A stretch of 64,000 bases of DNA, taken from Valencia hispanica (Eukaryota > Chordata > Actinopteri > Cyprinodontiformes > Valenciidae). Under the pieces are notes generated by a model. That model ran no database searches, was not told where the DNA came from, and was given only the letters and a program-made list of their open reading frames with translations. The stretch's first letter is position 1; every line of letters starts with the position of its first letter. A program made the translations under genes and the position numbers. Location: assembly GCA_963556495.2 (NCBI GenBank), contig OY747703.1:27275796-27339795 (forward strand), written 5' to 3'. Shown in pieces: positions 47,706 to 59,100 of the stretch.

Positions 47706-48736
47706 TGTGAAAGTTCAAGTGAAGACAAGAGCTGCAGCGTTCTGGATCACCTGCAGCTGTCTAATTGACTTTGTAGGCAGACCTGTGAGTACGCTGTTGC
47801 AGTAATCAATCCGACTAAAGATAAACGCATAAATTAGTTTTTCTAAGTCCTGTTGCAACATCAGTCCTTTAATCCTAGAAATGTTCTTCAGGTGATAGTA
47901 GGGTGATCTTGTTATTGCCTTTATGTGACCCTGGAGGTTCAGGTCTGACTCCATTACTACACCTAGATTTCAGGCCTGATCAGTAGTTTCCAGCTGTATT
48001 AACTGAATCTGTGTGCTGACCTTTGATCGTTCCTCTTTAGGTCAAAAAGTAATTACTTCAGTTTTGTTTCTGTTCAGCTGGATAAAGTTATGGCACATTT
48101 TCAATTCAATTCAGTTTATTTATATAGCACCAATTCACAACAGATGTCATCTCAAGGCACTTAACAAGAAGTCATTTCAATACATTTATACAGAAATTCC
48201 AATGAGTTAAAAAGTTTCCTATTTAAGGAATCCCAGCAGATTGCGTCAGTCATTGGCGTGAGGTTGGGCCCCGTTGATGCAGACTTTCCAACCACAGCAA
48301 TCCTTCAGCAATCCCTCATACTGAGCAAGCATGTAGCGACGGTGGAGAGGAAAAACTCCCCTTTAACAGGAAGAAACCTCCAACAGAACCAGGCTCAGTC
48401 GGAGCGGCCATCTGCCACGACCGTCTGGGGGTTTAAGAAGACAGAGCAGAGACAGAGAAAGAACAGAAGATCTGATATAAGAGTACTTTATTTGTACTTT
48501 ACATCTTGATTAACAATCAGTAAAATATTGATTCAATAGCCTCACAAACATCCATCCATTGATTTGCTCGATGCAATTACCTAGGGTTTGGATGGGTTCA
48601 AAGTCACCTGGTGACATCATAATGTAGAGCTGAGTATCATCTGCATAGTTATAGTAGCTAATCTTATTGGTTGTTATAATCTGGTCAGTGGGAGCACGTA
48701 GATGTTAAATAAGAGGGGCCCCAGGATGGAGTCTTG
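47706..48736 (-). mobile_element. L2-type LINE fragment, antisense, split by another L2 insertion
   Basis: From 48736 downward the minus strand encodes GVPQDSILGPLLFNIY-like residues, YNYADDTQLYIMMSPGD and LGNCIEQINGWM (to 48552). After the insertion at 48099-48547 it resumes with CHNFIQLNRNKTEVI (about 48040-48095), and later HLKNISRIKGLMLQQ and IFSRIDYCNSVLTGLPTKS (47715-47954). These are reverse transcriptase blocks of L2 in order. It belongs to a different subfamily from the right-edge copy. It is nonfunctional. Confidence 0.8.
48099..48547 (-). mobile_element. Short L2 3'-end insertion with an extra 5' segment
   Basis: ACAT lies at both borders (48095-48098 and 48548-48551), and removing the insert joins the L2 frame as INGWM-CHNFIQ. 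From 48099 to about 48489 it matches the L2 3' UTR at 1065-1201 plus 2636-2885. From 48490 to 48548 it is instead an inverted near-copy of 45970-46035. It also provides the empty site (about 48205-48235) for the TTAA element at 1202-2635. Confidence 0.75.
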
Positions 48737-50649
48737 GGGCACCCCACATGTGAATGGGGAAGCTTGCAAGTAGGGGAGAGAAGGAGTTCAGGCAAGGAGT
48801 CTGGTGTATTCAAGAAAACGCATGGCATGGAGGCTTGATGACAATGGCAGCAACAACCTTTGAGACTGCTCCACACATGAAGGTTATGGATACCAGGGCT
48901 TTGGGTGTCACCGGTTGTTGAGGCAGGAGAGGTGCAGAGGGGTGGCCCCAGAAAGCAAACCGCAGTCTTGCGCTGATGGAAGGCTATCACAGCTCCCCAT
49001 AGTTATTTTTTACGTCTTACAGTGCAAGTACAATAACTGATTGATCTTCTTCTGTCAACAGCTGTGAGATAAAAGACATGTCAGACTGGAGCTAAGTCCC
49101 CATCCCTTCTTCTTGCCTTATATTACATTGTTGAATTTAAATTTAAAAGGAGAGGGTATGGTTTGGTCTGATTAGAGTAGGATCTTCTTTGATGTTTAAA
49201 TATAAACATTTACCTCACATCATTGTGTCTCATTTACTTTTTGAATGAATGTTCTATCTCTTATCTATCTGATATGAAAAACATCCTACCCCTTCAACCA
49301 CTATCTTTCTGATCCGACAGCCATCTGGCTTTAATGTTTCCCAAGATTACTCAGAACATCCTGAAAGCAGAGCCTTAATATATGTTACTGTCTCTGTCTT
49401 GCAATATCTGAGAGTCCCTGTCAGAGTCTGCAAAATGATACATTTGAAGGTATCGTAAGGAGTCAGACAGGTTGTTTAAGATCAACAGAACCTCCCGACA
49501 TTTTATAGACACCAAGTACTGGGAGCCTAAAACACCTATGTGATTAACTTAAACTGCCTTAACATTCAGTTGTTAAATGAAAACTTGAAAATAAATATTT
49601 CTGAAGGCTTTCTGAAGGACTTTCAAACCAACCTAGCAAGAATCTATCTTACTAGAGATGTTCAGGCACAGGTAAAAGCCTGTGACAAAGAGACAAATTC
49701 TTCCTATTTCCACTGCTGAATATTTTAAAGATAGCAAAGATAACACACCTTAGCACACATTTTTTGTGTGATTAGAACCGAGATAGCTGAAAACTTGACA
49801 CAGAATAAATGAACCACTGAGGGTTGAATTATCTCTTGGGTTCTGTGTCAGATTTATTCTGGATTTTCCCCCATTCTTTAAAGATGCAGCATCCAGAAGG
49901 GCTTCTTCTGCTGTAGATAGCTTTGTTATGATCAGACATGGCTTGTTTATCTTCCACCTGCCCAATTTCTTCATTTGTTAAGCACATACTGCATGTACAG
50001 TATCTTGTCACTATCAACAAGTCCTGAACTGAATATACTGTATGTAGTAAAAATTACCAGCAAATAATTATTGCAAGTATTTAAAATGTTTCAATTCAGA
50101 ATCCCCTATTCCTTAAAATACAATTAAAATCTGAAGGCTCAGAATGATTAATCTTGGGTAACCAAGATTCATAGCTGCAGTTATCAGTGTGCAAAAATTA
50201 TTTAATGTTGCAGAGGAACCCACTGTCAAAACAGACACCACTGTCAGGTTGTCCTCGGTAAAAAATAGCAAGACCCTCACTGTTTTTCTTTCCAAAAAGT
50301 AATCTGATTTATCTTCCACAATAAAAGATTTAGTCACAAAATATTCATATTTTAAACCTTAGATGAAAGATAGGCAGAACTTGAATAAAGCGTTCTAAAA
50401 GTGGCACAAAAACCCTCTCCCTGACAATAGTTGATATAAAAACTTAAATACTTCCATCAACACAGAAACCTACTCAACCACGTGTGTCATTACACTCCTC
50501 AAGCTTTACAATCTGACAAGTTAATATTGATTTATAAAACAACCCATATAAACATATTAGCTTTACTGCTGTCTCATGGACACAGCACATGAGAAAGAAC
50601 AGTAACAGTCGACTGAAAATGTTTAGGATATGTTGCTAAAAACCTTTAA
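48737..50649. other. Stretch without recognised genes or elements
   Basis: The first 270 bases are GC-richer, continuing from the L2 fragment, but I cannot translate them into an L2 block. Beyond 49000 I see nothing recognisable. Confidence 0.35.
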
Positions 50650-50783
50650 TGAACGGGCGACTTGTCCAGGGTGTACCATACCTCTCCCCCAATGGCCGCT
50701 GGAGATAGGCAACCCCCCCCATCCCCTCCACCCCCCACAAACCTGCAAGGATAAGTAGGCACAGACAATGGATGGATGTTACA
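50650..50783 (+). mobile_element. RTE-type LINE or SINE 3' tail fragment
   Basis: 'gaacgggcgacttgtccagg', 'gataggcaacccc' and the end 'agacaatggatggatg' match the 3' piece at 27559-27675. No coding region is attached. Confidence 0.6.
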
Positions 50784-50960
50784 AAAGCAATGCAGTTAAT
50801 GGCATCAGAACTCAAATCATTATTAAACATTTCATTTACTAACTAATATGCTTACAAATTAAATATTAATGGCTGATGTCCTAAGTTTTTATACAGTGTA
50901 CTTGATTCAAAAGGTAAAAGAAGGAAATGAAGCAGCAGAAGTAGCAACTAAAGCCTGGGC

Positions 50961-51000
50961 ACATACACACTTACGTACACACACGCACGCACACACACAA
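50961..51000. repeat. CA-rich microsatellite
   Basis: Imperfect run of CA dinucleotides with occasional CG and TA, within a region without other features. Confidence 0.7.
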
Positions 51001-51232
51001 ATCCAGAAACAGAAGTGGGAGGGTTTGCTCTCAGACTGGTCTGGGGAGGTAATGCAGTCATCTCCAGTCAGTCTTATTTATTGAATTGCAGCTGCCACAG
51101 AGGAACCAGGTGGCCAACCAGCTCCAGGCACTCTACTTCTCGGAAAGAGACCCACACAGATGTGCAAATACAGGACATCACCAAGGGATGACATCTCTGA
51201 CTAGGTATACAAGCAGACTCAAATACACAAAA

Positions 51233-51530
51233 ATTCAATTAAATTCAAATATACTTTATCACAGAGGGAAATTAAGTGTTGTTTTAGCTCATATAATTAA
51301 TTCTTTAAGGACTTGTTGTAGATAGTGATGGCTGTGGGCAGGAAGAATTTCCTGTAGGGTCTGTATTGCAGTGAAACTTAAGAAGCCTCCAACTGAAGAC
51401 ACTTTTGCTGTAGGATAGTCTCATGAAGAGGATGCTCAGGGTTGTTGTCCATAATTTTATTGATTTTATGAAGAATCCTTCTTTCCATCATCATCTCCAG
51501 AGGTTCCACTGTTGTCCAAAGAACAGAACC
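51233..51530 (-). mobile_element. Rex1-like LINE 3' end
   Basis: The tail at 51238-51277 ('caaatatactttatcacaga' on the plus strand) is typical of Rex1-like elements. On the minus strand the C-terminus reads NPEHPLHETIL and YRPYRKFFLPTAITIYN, matching the end of such reverse transcriptases. The piece is cut at 51530 by the LTR that follows. Confidence 0.6.
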
Positions 51531-52062
51531 TGTCATGTTTTGTAGGATTGTGGACCCAAATGCAGAAAGTAAATAAGAATGTTTTAATAATAATAAAACA
51601 AGGACTTACACAATTCAGGAGGATCAAAAACCGCAGCAAAGTCAAAACAGGTAGACGGGCAACAGGGAAGGCAGGAACCAGAGAGGGAGGGATGATGACG
51701 AACCAGCGAGTTGTGACTGAGTGAGAACCGAATATATACTGAGGGGAGAGTGAGGATGTGAACAGAGAAGGAGCAGGAGACCAATTAGTGAAAGCAGATG
51801 CAGGTGAGGGCAATGAGTGAAACTGGGTAAGGAGCAGAGTGGAAGGGAGACAAGAAAGGCAAGGAAAACAGAAAACTCTTAAACTAGAAACTATCTAAAG
51901 ATAAGACTAAGGACAACTCTAAGGGAAACTTAAGGAAACACTGGAGAACAGAAGGAAGAATTAAATAAAGAGATAAACTAAGGAAACACAAATGAGAAGG
52001 TGGGCATAGACAGAGGTGAATACTAAAGAGGAATTAAATATAACAGTTCGTGAAACATAACA
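51531..52062 (-). mobile_element. Solo LTR related to the one at 10845-11494
   Basis: On the minus strand it starts TGTTATGTTTC and ends AAAACATGACA. It shares with 10845-11494, in the same order, 'gacccaaatgcagaa', 'aaccagcgagt', 'gaatatatactgagg' and 'agcagatgcaggtgag' (plus-strand reading). No clear 5-bp duplication was found (GAACC left, AAACA right), so one edge may be altered. No internal genes are present. Confidence 0.65.
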
Positions 52063-52397
52063 AAACAAACATTAAGAATCTTTTTGCGTAGAACATTTTT
52101 TACAAAATTGATCATTATGCAAGATACGAAAGATTGTGCCTACCACTCCGTATTCAAACACATGCCCTATGCATCCCCATCAAGACAAATGCAATATTTT
52201 TTTTTCTGGAATGGTTTCCATTAAGCCGTGAGGATAGGTGGTAACATTTCAATCACATGCAGAATGGAAATGTGCAAGGGTCGATATCGGTAAGGCTGAA
52301 TGACGACAACCCCGTGAAGCAATTCTGCCTTTTTCCCATTCAGTCTTGATTAAAGTAATATCTCACACAAAGGCAATGCTTTTGCTATTGTGATTAG

Positions 52398-52400
<3 letters not shown>

Positions 52401-52440
<40 letters not shown>
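52401..52440. repeat. (TC)20 microsatellite
   Basis: Twenty perfect TC units followed by a C. No nearby gene that it could regulate was found. Confidence 0.95.
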
Positions 52441-52442
<2 letters not shown>

Positions 52443-52615
52443 TTGTGTCATGTTCTTATCCTTTCTTTAATCTCTCTTCTGTAGCTTGCTGTACGCTTCC
52501 CCTTGTTAAAGCCTCACATTCTGACCCTTGTAACGTGTACAGTATTAATTTGCCCTTACTTTGAATCACCTCAATTAAATTCATTGTCATCAATTCAAAA
52601 GTCATCTATGGCTCA

Positions 52616-53051
52616 CCTAAATTGAGAAAAGAGCATTAATCAGAGAGGCACCCAATAGGGCCATAGTAACTCTGGAGGAGCTGAAAAGAAATGAGCAGCT
52701 CAGGTGGCAGAAACAATCAAAATGACTACTATTACTCCACAAATCTAATCATTACGAAAGACTGGAACAGTCGTCATTAAAAGAGACCCAGAAGAAGCAC
52801 AGCAGCAACAGGGAAGTGGGTCAGGGTTTCTAAACGTCCAGTTAGTGGAGACATACTCTAAAAAACTATATTTTAATACAATACATGCTACGCTATGCTA
52901 TGGATTTGTATTTGTAAAAACTGTTGAAAATCACATCATTTCTTTCCTCTTTACTGTCATGGTGTATTTTGTGTTGGTTTATTACAAAGTTTGTTTGTGG
53001 TTGAAATTTAACAAAATTTAACAGGGATAAAAGATGCTTTTGCAAGGCACC
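52616..53051 (+). mobile_element. Degraded internally deleted Tc1-like element
   Basis: ALIREAPNRAIVTLEELKRN (about 52635-52695) corresponds to the second HTH block of the Tc1 transposase at 40720-41175. VETYSKK-like remains near 52850 correspond to its C-terminus. The right end 'cttttgcaaggcacc' resembles a Tc1 terminal repeat. The catalytic middle is missing. Confidence 0.6.
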
Positions 53052-54003
53052 TTAGGAATGTAGAAGCTCATTGTGAAGAAAACATTTTCATAATCATTTA
53101 TGATCAACTTGGTGTCTAAAAAAATATTGGTAATAGTAAATTTGCCTCCTGGGAGGTGTGCTGTATAACAGAGTACGGGTATTACATTTCCGCTTGTTCT
53201 TTTTAACTGTTTGGAGCTCATCTTGCTTTATGACCTCTGCTGCTATATAAATGTATGGTGTATTCTTGGTTTCCTCATCCCCCCCCTGTCTCCACCCAGG
53301 AAGGTGAATTAAAGATGACTTAGAGTCAAACTCAATGGATTATGACTGAGATAAAAATATATTTCCCTAGTTCAACTTTTGATCTCAGCAAGAAATTAGA
53401 CTGGATGAGTGAAAAGGACAGCAGGAAAGGTAATATTTAAATAGAGCTATTGACACCCAAAGAAAAAAAGATATATAATTGCAGAGTGTGATGGGCTGCA
53501 TTTTAAATATAGACTTGATTTATTTAACTAATCCTTGCTTTTGATCTGAAACCATCTGATCTTCTGTGCAGAATAAAATCTCAGTGTTTTGTGTTGTCAC
53601 CGTTTAAGCCTCTCATTTTCTACTTCCTTTAAACACCCACAAGATAAAGAGCTTTTTGACATTTGAGCATTAGAGCCCTGTACTGTAACCTCATCCACTG
53701 AAGTTCTTGTTCTAAGGTTTACTTTCCAGCATTCCCTCATACCACTGGATTGGAATTTTGTTCCACCATCCAGGGTTTGATATTTCCAAGTCTTTCATGA
53801 AGTTAATTTCATCAGAACATTATCAGAACAGATTTAATTTAATGCGACATTTGAGTCCTGGTCTTTTTTTGTTCAGTGGTGTCAGCAAAATGCTTGATGA
53901 CTAAAGGTTATGAACATAAACTAAAAAGACCCAATATTTTTCTGTTTACTGATATAATATTTATATAATATGATCTTTTGTTTGTATGTTTTTGGACAAT
54001 GTG
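53052..54003. other. Stretch without recognised genes or elements
   Basis: AT-rich with no recognised feature. Confidence 0.35.
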
Positions 54004-54475
54004 TGTCATGTATTGTGTTGTTGAGAGGATGAAAATGCAGATGGCATCTCAGGAGAATTATAGAGGGGATACAATTTTACATAACTTCGCAGAAATAGCA
54101 AGCAGTGAATGAACACTTGAGATGCATTCAAATTAACTAGTCAGGTAGGGAAAGATCTGATAAGAGCAAAAAAAAACAGACTGCAGGCAATATGGAAGTG
54201 ATTAGAAGACCAACTTCCAGGTGAGACTAATCAACAGAAACACATATGATCTGTGAAAGGACATCAGCTGAGTAGCTGAGGGAAAATGACGAATGAGCGC
54301 AGAAATGAATACACAGGATTTAAGCAGGACACAAACGATCTACTAAAACTATCTACAAAAATACAAATCTAAACCTATAGATGATAAACAAGGCTAAGAA
54401 AAAAGAATCTCCTAAACAAATTAGTGAACTATGTACAAAACTCCATAAAAGGCTAAGTCAAAACATGTTCACAAC
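54004..54475 (-). repeat. Probable degraded solo LTR
   Basis: The left end 'tgtcatgtattgtgttg' followed by 'aaaatgcagatgg' resembles the start (plus-strand view) of the LTR at 51531 in position and wording. The right end is less clear and no target duplication is visible. Confidence 0.4.
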
Positions 54476-56298
54476 CCAGCCAAGATAGTGCCTGGGTTGT
54501 GATTATATCTTGATATTTCTTAAAGCCTCTATAGTGTTCCAACACTGAAACCCAGAGATGCAGTTTAAGCTTTTGCTACTGTAGGTTCTCATACCATGTG
54601 GTGGTTTCCTTACACATTAATAAAACATGTTAATCTCTGATAATGTTGAAGGTGAAAAGAGAAGCATCTGACACTGCACTGACAAATTCAGCTATATTTA
54701 AGGTCCCCTTTGTACCGGTTAAAACACTGCAAAACAGTCACCATGACAGTTTGAATGAGGCCAATTCACAACCCCTTGTTTTTTAGTATGAGGGCAATCA
54801 TAAAGCTCTGTGAATATGAGTTACATTTATATCTCAGACATCTAATTGTTTATGCTAGTAAAATCACAGCTGTACAGAACAACTAAATAACAATATAGCA
54901 ACTGGGTTTTTATTTGGTTTATTTGTTTGTCTGGGTGTAGCTTCCATAAAATTAGCAGGCCTCTGCTTGGCTTTCCCTCTGTAAAAAAAGTAAATAGATA
55001 GTAATATGTAATATAAACTTTTCATTATTTCATCAGATAATTGTTTGAACCTCAAAAACGTAACAGCAAACAGCTTTAAGGCACTAAAATATTAAAATCC
55101 TTCTGCCACTTTCTGTCTTGCAGCAGGAAGCAAGTTGGTGCTTAATATGTTAATTTAAGTACTGACTGGGATTAAAGTAAACTATTTTCAGGTTGCTTTA
55201 TTGTGTAAATAATGTTTTGTTTCCTTCTTTTTAAAAGTAAAGATTATTGTGGTATTTTCCATTTTGTAGCATGTAGCAATTGTTTTGTCCCTATGGTTTC
55301 TTCCTATTTAGACCAACTTGAATTTAAGAAGTCTGTCATCCATTGTTATTGGTCTTTTGGTCTGCAATTAACAGAAGAAGCTTCCATTGACATCAATTTG
55401 GGCTTGTTTATTGCTTCCATTTGGGGTCCCACCTCCTTGACCACTCGGCCACTATGACAAGTGTGTAACAAGCTCCTATTCTTATAACTTGCCAAACCTG
55501 TTTTCTCTGCTTGTCACAGTATGTGGAACCTCCCTTTTTTGCAAAATGGGATGTTTCTATGACTCAGATTTCAGTCTTTCTAGGGAGGAGGAAATTTTAT
55601 TTTAAAAGCACAACAGAATGGAAATAAGAGGGTTCTATGTACAGTACATAGGGATACGCACCACCAAACAGCCTTGCTCAGTACACTGAAGGGCTACCTT
55701 TAGAGGAAAATTGAGAAGGAAGTATTCTCTTAACCATCTGAATTTTTAAGATAAAAAATAACACTGACATACTCAGAAACTTAAAATAGATTTTGGGGTT
55801 GTGCAGCAACTACTATATATATTGTAATCTCTGTGAGCACCGCTGTTTGGACATATGCCTTCCCCTCATCCTCCTTCTCCCTCATCAATTCTAAATGTGA
55901 TGAGGAATATTTATTTTTCATTGCCAGACAGGAACTGTATGTTTCAACTTTTAACTTTAGTCTGAAACATACCATTCCCTTCAGTCTCTTGATCAACCTG
56001 CACAAAACTTTCCAGGGTGAGATTTAAAGGTGTGTGCAGTTTGGCTCAGCTGGAAGACCTACTCAGGGAGGAACCCAGTGGAGATCGATTTCTATATACA
56101 AGCATTCACAGGTTTGGTATTTATTGGTGTCTTTGTTGGAGTTCGTTTTTGAGACCCTTTTGGTTGAATGCACAGCAGCTGCAATGCCAAAAGCTTCACT
56201 TGCAGTCCTGCCAACCAGGTGTGGACATGATACGATTGAAGCCTTGTTACGTGTCTAGTGTTTCGAGTCCAGACTTAAATTCTCTGATGACCAACTAA
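54476..56298. other. Stretch without recognised genes or elements
   Basis: No recognised gene or element. Overlapping frames at 55833-56298 have no known motif. Confidence 0.35.
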
Positions 56299-56340
56299 CA
56301 CCTTCTTTCTGTGGTGCCATTGCACCACAGAAAGAAGGTG
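56299..56340. repeat. Perfect 19-bp hairpin with 4-base loop
   Basis: The left arm 'caccttctttctgtggtgc' (56299-56317), loop 'catt' and right arm 'gcaccacagaaagaaggtg' (56322-56340) are exact reverse complements. There is no T run after it, no TTAA or TA flank and no sign of a larger element. Confidence 0.9.
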
Positions 56341-56918
56341 CTGCTATTGATGATAGTTCTCCATGCCTCACCTTGAATCACTGCATGCTGCCACCATGAT
56401 AATGAGCCACCATTCATCATAACACATAATAGGAAGCCCACTTTACCTATATTAGAATAGCTCTTCAAGACCCTACAAAGGGAATCAAGCAAGAACTAAA
56501 GAGTTCTACTATGATTTACGCTAATGACAGGAACCTGGCATATTTGTGAGGTTTTATCTGCCTTTATTGGTAAGTTGTTTTATCCATGTTAAGCGAAACC
56601 AACACCGCAAAGACATGCACTTTACATTCTAAGTCTGTTTTAAAACCAAACAATATTGTCTTTTTGCATGGAGGAAAAAAATCAGTCTAATATCATAATG
56701 TAAAGGTTCATGTTTAAAAGTAGCTTGAATAATAAAACTGACTTTGTGAATGAAGTGCAAGCTTCAGCTATTTAAGGCACAAGACTGTCCCCTTAACAAC
56801 CATATCTTTGTTTCAGTGCTTTGTGTTTTCGAGACACTCATTTTTCCATCATTGTACTGAAATAAATCTCATAGAGATACTGCAAAAAAAAACAAAAAAA
56901 AAACAAAAACATGTAAAC

Positions 56919-57065
56919 CAGAGGTGGGCTGCTCCAGTTCTCTGGGTCTGGTGCCTTGGTCATTTGTTTCAGATACCTGCTCTAATACATTTACATTTAA
57001 TTGTCTCTTAAGCTTGTCTGACATGCATGACACCAACCCTAAAGGATTGGAATTGCCCACCACTG
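56919..57065. mobile_element. Short hAT-type MITE
   Basis: The ends are 'cagaggtgggctgctccag' and 'attggaattgcccaccactg', inverted repeats known from a very common fish hAT-type MITE. The imperfect 8-bp flanks 'atgtaaac' and 'ttgtaaaa' fit a decayed hAT duplication. Length is 147 bp and nothing is coded. Confidence 0.75.
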
Positions 57066-57235
57066 TTGTAAAAACTATTAAAATGCTTTAGCTCCAGTAG
57101 TTAATATTTACCTCAATAAAATTCTTATTGCAGTACATGAGAAGATTTAGTCATGACAGAAATAATTAAATAGGGGGACAAGCTATTACGTTGATTCATG
57201 AAACGGAGAGAAAGGTGTCAGAGTAAATAATAAGA

Positions 57236-59100
57236 TGTTCCTTGCCTGTTGTGGCGGCAAACCCTCAAACCCGCTGGTGGACACCGACAGTGAGGGATGC
57301 TGTCAAGCTGAAGAAGGAGTCCTATCGGGTCTTTTTGGTCGCTGAGGCAGAAACCTGGGCATGGGAGGAGTTTGGAGAGGCCATGGAGAATGACTTCCAT
57401 GCAGCTTCAAGACGATTCTGGTCCACCATCCAGAATCTCGTGGGGGGGGAGCGGTCCGCCACCAACACTGTTTACAGTGGGGATGGTGTGCTTCTGATTT
57501 CGATGCAGGACGTTTTGGGTAGGTGGATGGAATCCTTCGAAGACCTCCTCAATCGTACTGGCACGCCTTCCAATCTGGAAGAAGAGTCTGGGGACTTTGG
57601 GTCGGGCTCTCCAATCTCTGGTGCCAAAGTCACCGAGGTCCTTAAAAAGCTCCTCGATGGCAGGGCTCCGGGGGTGGATAATATTTTGCCCTGAGTTCCT
57701 TAAGGCTCTGGATGTTGTGGGGCTGCGTTGGTTAACGAGGCTCTGCAAGGTTACATGGACATAGGGGGCACTTTACTTGGATTGGCAGACCGGCGTGGGT
57801 AGTCCCCCTATTTAAAAAGAGAGACCATAGAGTGTGTTCCAACTACAGGGGGACTTCTGAGCCTCCCTGGTAAGGTCTGTTCAGGGGTTCTGGAGAGGAG
57901 GGTCCGACAGATAGTCAAACCTCAGATTCAGGAAGAACAATGCAGTTTTCGTCCTGGCCCTGGAACACTGGACCAGCTCTACACCCTTAGCGGGTCCTGG
58001 AGGGTGCGTGGGAGTTTGCCCAACCGGTCTACATGTGTTTTGTGGACTTGTAGAAGGCATTTGACCGAGTCCCTCGGGGAGCCCTGTGGGGGACACTCAA
58101 GGAGTATGGGGTATCAGGCCCCTTGATACGGGCTGTTAGGTCCCTGTATGACTGGTGTCAAAATTTGGTTCGCATTGCCGGCAATAAGTCTGGCTCGTTT
58201 CAGGTGAGAGTTGGACTCCACCAAGGTTGCCCTTTGTCACTGATTCTGTTCTTAACTTTTATGTAAAGGATTCCTTTTTGCTTTTTGCAGATGATCTGGT
58301 CCTGTTGGTTTCATTGGAACGTGATCTACAGCTTTTGCTGGAGCAGTTCGCAGCCGAGTGTGAAGCAGCTGGAATGAGAATTAGTACCTCCAAATCCGAG
58401 ACCATGGTCTTGAGCCGGAAAAGGGTAGAGTGCCTACTCCAGGTCGGGGATGGTGTCTTTCCCCAAGTATCTGGGGGTCTTGTTCACGAATGAGGGGAAA
58501 ATACATTGGGACATCGATAGGCGGATTGGTAAGGCGTCTGCAGTGATGCAGGCGCTGTACCGATCTGTCGTGGTGAAGAAAGAACTGAGCCGAAAGGCGA
58601 AGCTCTCGATTTACAGTTAGATCTATGTTTCTACCCTTAAATATGGTCACAAGCTTTGGGTAGTGACTGAAAGAACGCGATTAAGGATACAAGCGGCGGA
58701 AATGAGTTTCCTCCGCAGGGTGTCTGGGCTCTCCCATAGAGATAGGGTGAGAAGCTCAGTTATCCGGGAGGAGCTCAGAGTAGAGCCACTGGTCCTTCTC
58801 ATCGAGAGGAGTCAGTTGAGGTGGCTCAGGCATCTGGTCAGGATGCCTCCTGGATGCCTCCCTGGTGAGGTGTTCCAGGCAAGTCCTACCTGGAGGTGGC
58901 CCAGGGAAAGACCCAGGACATGCTGGGGGACTATGTTTCTTGGCTGGGCTGGGAGCGCCTCAGGATTCCTCCTGAGAAGCTGGCCCAAGTGGCTGGGGAG
59001 AGAGAAGTCTGCGTCTCTCTGCATAAGCTGCTGCCCCCGTGACGGGACCCTGGTCATGGGGGCAGAAGATGGCTGGCTGGCTGGCTGGATGGATAGATGT
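57236..59100 (+). mobile_element. RTE-type LINE, 5'-truncated, with GGAT-type tail
   Basis: The element starts inside ORF2 after the endonuclease, passes through the reverse transcriptase and C-terminal domain, and ends at about 59070-59099 in CTGG and GGAT repeats. The same tail type marks the small fragments at 27559 and 50650. The coding part is broken by several frameshifts and stops, so the copy is dead. Confidence 0.85.
57242..59060 (+). pseudogene. RTE-type reverse transcriptase, broken
   Basis: In order: RFWSTIQNLVGGERSATNTV and VLKKLLDGRAPGVDNILP (57242-57694); then, in shifted frames, CSNYRGTSEPPW-like remains near 57840, CFVD-KAFDRVPRGALWGTL with a stop before the Lys near 58045-58100, and VGLHQGCPLS near 58210. 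FADDLVLLVSLERDLQLLLE with the catalytic Asp pair follows (58227-58493). The C-terminal part (58663-59060) begins TERTRLRIQAAEMSFLRRVS and includes ERSQLRWLRHLVRMPPG. About 25 residues are missing between the PLS block and the ADD block. Confidence 0.8.

Noticed and set aside
52401..52440. TC run as a promoter element
   Set aside because: It is a plain microsatellite without an adjacent gene.
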